NCBI GenBank assembly: GCA_027296925.1
Contig: JAPUIP010000207.1
Coordinates: 1-6,056, forward strand
Length of the DNA: 6,056 bases
Reading direction: 5' to 3'
From: Candidatus Poribacteria bacterium
GTDB lineage: Bacteria > Poribacteria > WGA-4E > PCPOR2b
The notes below the pieces were generated by a model that did no database searches, had not been told where the DNA came from, and saw nothing but the letters and a program-made list of their open reading frames with translations. Made by a program: the position numbers and the translations under genes. Of this stretch, positions 4,023-6,056 are shown piece after piece. Every line of letters starts with the position of its first letter. Positions within the stretch are counted from its first letter, which is position 1.

Positions 4023-6056
4023 ATGGCAGAACGTGCCAATCCGTTGATTGACGTATTCACGCATTTCCTCTTATCCAATACGCCTTACGCCTTACGTTTT
4101 ATGCATTATTCTCTCTGTATCCTCATGGGGTGGGGATTACTGAGTCTACCTGCCTTTGGTAGGGCGGAAATGACTCTCACCATTCTCCACACAAACGACA
4201 CCTATGGTCAACTCCAACCGGTCTCCACTGGTGAAGGGAAGTCCATTGGCGGTGTGTTACGTCGCGCTGCCCTGATCCGCCAAATTGGGAGAGAGGTCAC
4301 CGGGAATCTCCTGCTCGATGCGGGTGATGCGCTCGGTCCGTATCCACTAGCAAGATCTGACCAGGGTGAAACTGTCATTGACATGATGAATCAGATGGGA
4401 TACGCAGGGATGGCAATTGGCAATCACGAGTTGACTGACGGGGTTGAGATATTACAGCAGCGCATGAAAGATGCGCAGTTTCCGATGCTGTGCGCGAATC
4501 TCCGTTTGAAGGCAAATGGTAAACCGCTCACGCCCCGCTTTGTGGTTCGGCAAGTTGGAGAAATTCGGATTGGACTGTTTGGGCTCATCACGCCGGCAAT
4601 CCAAACGCGCATTCTCGCGAAACATCTGAACACGTTAGTGATCGAGGATGCGATTCAAACGGCTCAAGACGTGGTCGCGGAACTTCAACACGAGGGCTGC
4701 CACCTCATTATTGCGCTGACGCATCTGGGCTACGCGGCGGATCTGGATCTCATCGGACGGGTCAAGGGCATCCATCTCGTTATCGGTAGCGGTGTTGAAC
4801 TTCCCGAAGATCGGACGATCGGCGCGCTTCTCCCCGTCGAAGGCGCGGAAGGAACAACACTCGTTTATTGCCCCTGGCGTGGAACGCACCTGGGGCGAGT
4901 GGATGTCTGCTTCAATCGTCGCTCGGATGGTTCGCTTCGGCTTCAGGGGATAGACACACGAAAGTATCGTCTAGACGAGGCGACCATTCCGGAGGCGCAA
5001 GCTCGACAGATTATCCCAGAAATGGCGGCTCAATTGGATGACCTCATCCAGCGGTATCAGTCCAGCCAGTCCGGGGTTATCGGGCGAGTCCGCCCGGGGG
5101 AACAGATATCGACGCTGGACCTGGTTCCGTGGATTTTACGCGAGTCTACGGGCGCCGAGGTTGCGTTACTCAATCGCGGGAGTTTGACCCCAACGGTTTT
5201 GGAAGGCGCGGTTCAGAAGCAACAGATTCTCGAATCGATTCGCTTTTCCACTTCCGTAACGCTGCTCGACCTCACCGGTGCGCAATTGAAAGCAGCGATT
5301 ATTTCTAGCGCGAAACAGACTTCACCGAGTCGAACTTTGCTGTGGGTCGGCGTGGATGCCACAGGCAAAACCGTCAATGGACGCCCCATCCACGATAAGG
5401 AAATCTACTCGGTCGTGACGAACGATTTCTTAGCGGGGGGCGGCGATGGCTACCACATGCTGAAGGCGGCCTGGCACTCACGGCAAACGGGTATACCTCT
5501 CAGCCAAGCGGTTATCGATTTTTTACAGGAGCTCGCCCAAACAGAAGAGTTCCTCTCCGCAAGCCGCATTCAGGCGCAGCAACCTCGAACCGTTTGGAAA
5601 TCAAAAGGGCAGATCGACGTGATGTTGCAGGGCAGTACGGTCTCGGACGCCGCCAAGAATTATCCTCAAATTAGTGAACTCCAAAGTGAAAATACGGGCA
5701 CATTCGCAATCGGCGGTGTGAACGTGCACCTTTCGACACTCCGCGCTGCCCCGCGTCACAGCCTGGAACTGCAGGTTGACTCCGAATATCGGCGCCTCCG
5801 TCACCCGCAAACCCCCAACTTGGAATTGGCAGATAGTACCAAAGCCGCCGCCATTTTTCGCTACGGGCCGCCACAAGCCCGTTTGGTCCCACTGATTCGG
5901 CTTGAGGTAGAGGATATCGAGTTTAATCCATCTGAGGACAGTCGAGTGGTCACGCTTTTGGGAAGCGGACTGGAATCGAAGCTGAGCTCGAAGATTCGCT
6001 TGAGCACGGGGCTGGTGGTGCGGCGCACCTTTGAGGAGGAATCAACAACCGAACTG
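4023..6056 (+). CDS. UshA/5'-nucleotidase-family protein with altered metal site and beta-rich C-terminal extension (3' end outside window)
   Basis: The frame stays open for 678 codons to the window edge. Residues 1-48 fit a signal peptide: Arg25, hydrophobic stretch 31-45, cleavage likely after G-R-A48. From ATG 4101 (Met27) the signal would lack a positive charge, so 4023 is preferred. Residues ~51-295 match the metallophosphatase domain: ILHTND (54-59), LLLDAGD (96-102), IGNHE (132-136) and ALTHLG (231-236). Spacing matches E. coli UshA: 43 residues between the two Asp, 32 to the Asn. Residues ~350-525 match the 5'-nucleotidase C-terminal domain (LDLTGAQL 415-422; NDFLAGGGDGY 467-477). Changes at key sites: DxH is D59-T-Y61, the dyad Asp is Thr138, and GGHxH is G-S-G-V-E (255-259). 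NGGGIR is replaced by N-R-G-S-L-T (384-389). The family normally hydrolyses nucleotides or UDP-sugars in the periplasm; here activity is doubtful. Residues ~530-678 are beta-rich and resemble an outer-membrane barrel. Family assignment is firm; function and extension are less so. Confidence 0.88.
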   Translation, partial: MAERANPLIDVFTHFLLSNTPYALRFMHYSLCILMGWGLLSLPAFGRAEMTLTILHTNDTYGQLQPVSTGEGKSIGGVLRRAALIRQIGREVTGNLLLDAGDALGPYPLARSDQGETVIDMMNQMGYAGMAIGNHELTDGVEILQQRMKDAQFPMLCANLRLKANGKPLTPRFVVRQVGEIRIGLFGLITPAIQTRILAKHLNTLVIEDAIQTAQDVVAELQHEGCHLIIALTHLGYAADLDLIGRVKGIHLVIGSGVELPEDRTIGALLPVEGAEGTTLVYCPWRGTHLGRVDVCFNRRSDGSLRLQGIDTRKYRLDEATIPEAQARQIIPEMAAQLDDLIQRYQSSQSGVIGRVRPGEQISTLDLVPWILRESTGAEVALLNRGSLTPTVLEGAVQKQQILESIRFSTSVTLLDLTGAQLKAAIISSAKQTSPSRTLLWVGVDATGKTVNGRPIHDKEIYSVVTNDFLAGGGDGYHMLKAAWHSRQTGIPLSQAVIDFLQELAQTEEFLSASRIQAQQPRTVWKSKGQIDVMLQGSTVSDAAKNYPQISELQSENTGTFAIGGVNVHLSTLRAAPRHSLELQVDSEYRRLRHPQTPNLELADSTKAAAIFRYGPPQARLVPLIRLEVEDIEFNPSEDSRVVTLLGSGLESKLSSKIRLSTGLVVRRTFEEESTTEL
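4079..4096. repeat. Tandem heptamer TACGCCT, 2.6 copies
   Basis: TACGCCT is repeated twice, followed by TACG. If translation starts at 4023, the tract encodes residues ~20-25 just before the signal-peptide core. Because seven is not a multiple of three, gain or loss of one copy would shift the frame. If translation starts at 4101, the repeat is in the leader. Heptamer tandems are known from cyanobacterial intergenic DNA, but this does not identify the host. Confidence 0.6.

Noticed and set aside
3841..4096. CRISPR array or long repeat
   Set aside because: Only 7-bp tandem units with two copies each; no 23-40 bp repeats with regular spacers occur anywhere in the window.
4101..4103. ATG 4101 as the start of the nucleotidase-family gene
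   Set aside because: It has no Shine-Dalgarno and gives a signal peptide with no positive charge, while ATG 4023 follows AGGAGG and keeps Arg25 before the hydrophobic core. It stays possible, because the spacing at 4023 is long.
4424..4889. Minus-strand frames of 69 and 84 codons inside the nucleotidase-family gene
   Set aside because: The + strand frame here carries conserved 5'-nucleotidase motifs; the antisense frames have no recognisable features.
5601..5892. Minus-strand frames of 91 and 73 codons near the right end
   Set aside because: They overlap each other and lie opposite an open + strand frame continuous with the nucleotidase domains; no support for expression.

Overview
The window holds two long divergent genes, 508 bp of intergenic DNA between them, and a gene-free 508 bp at the left edge that looks like structured RNA. 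Both proteins are built for export from a diderm (Gram-negative-type) bacterium. One has a lipoprotein signal peptide. The other has a signal peptide, a periplasmic-type nucleotidase module and what may be an outer-membrane barrel. The mix of BACON, fibronectin III and YVTN-propeller modules is common in Bacteroidota and in uncultivated environmental phyla such as Poribacteria. No phylogenetic marker is present, so the host cannot be named.

Left edge (1-508). I see no convincing protein gene. The + strand contains a run of imperfect hairpins starting from a GTGCG at position 10. It ends in a strong Shine-Dalgarno sequence with no real gene behind it. My best reading is the 5' half of a group II intron (domains I to early IV) that has lost its encoded protein and its 3' domains. 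This rests on overall look and hairpins only and is tentative.

509-3514, minus strand. A 1001-residue lipoprotein: signal peptide with the lipid-anchored Cys at residue 23, a run of six Asp, one fibronectin III-like domain, five BACON-like repeats, a carboxypeptidase-regulatory-like domain, and a C-terminal YVTN propeller with seven countable blades. It looks like a cell-envelope or surface protein for adhesion or carbohydrate/protein binding, not an enzyme.

3515-4022. The divergent control region. It carries a good sigma70-type promoter for each gene, a hairpin in the lipoprotein leader, a short dyad near the rightward promoter, and a small heptamer tandem repeat.

4023-6056 and beyond, plus strand. 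A gene running off the right edge (678 codons visible) encoding a UshA/5'-nucleotidase-family protein. The first metal-site His, the catalytic-dyad Asp and the GGHxH motif are all changed, so it may be a pseudo-enzyme or an enzyme with altered chemistry. After residue ~530 it continues into a beta-rich segment resembling outer-membrane barrel families (DUF481/DUF3078-like). The head-to-head layout suggests, without proving, that both genes serve the cell envelope.
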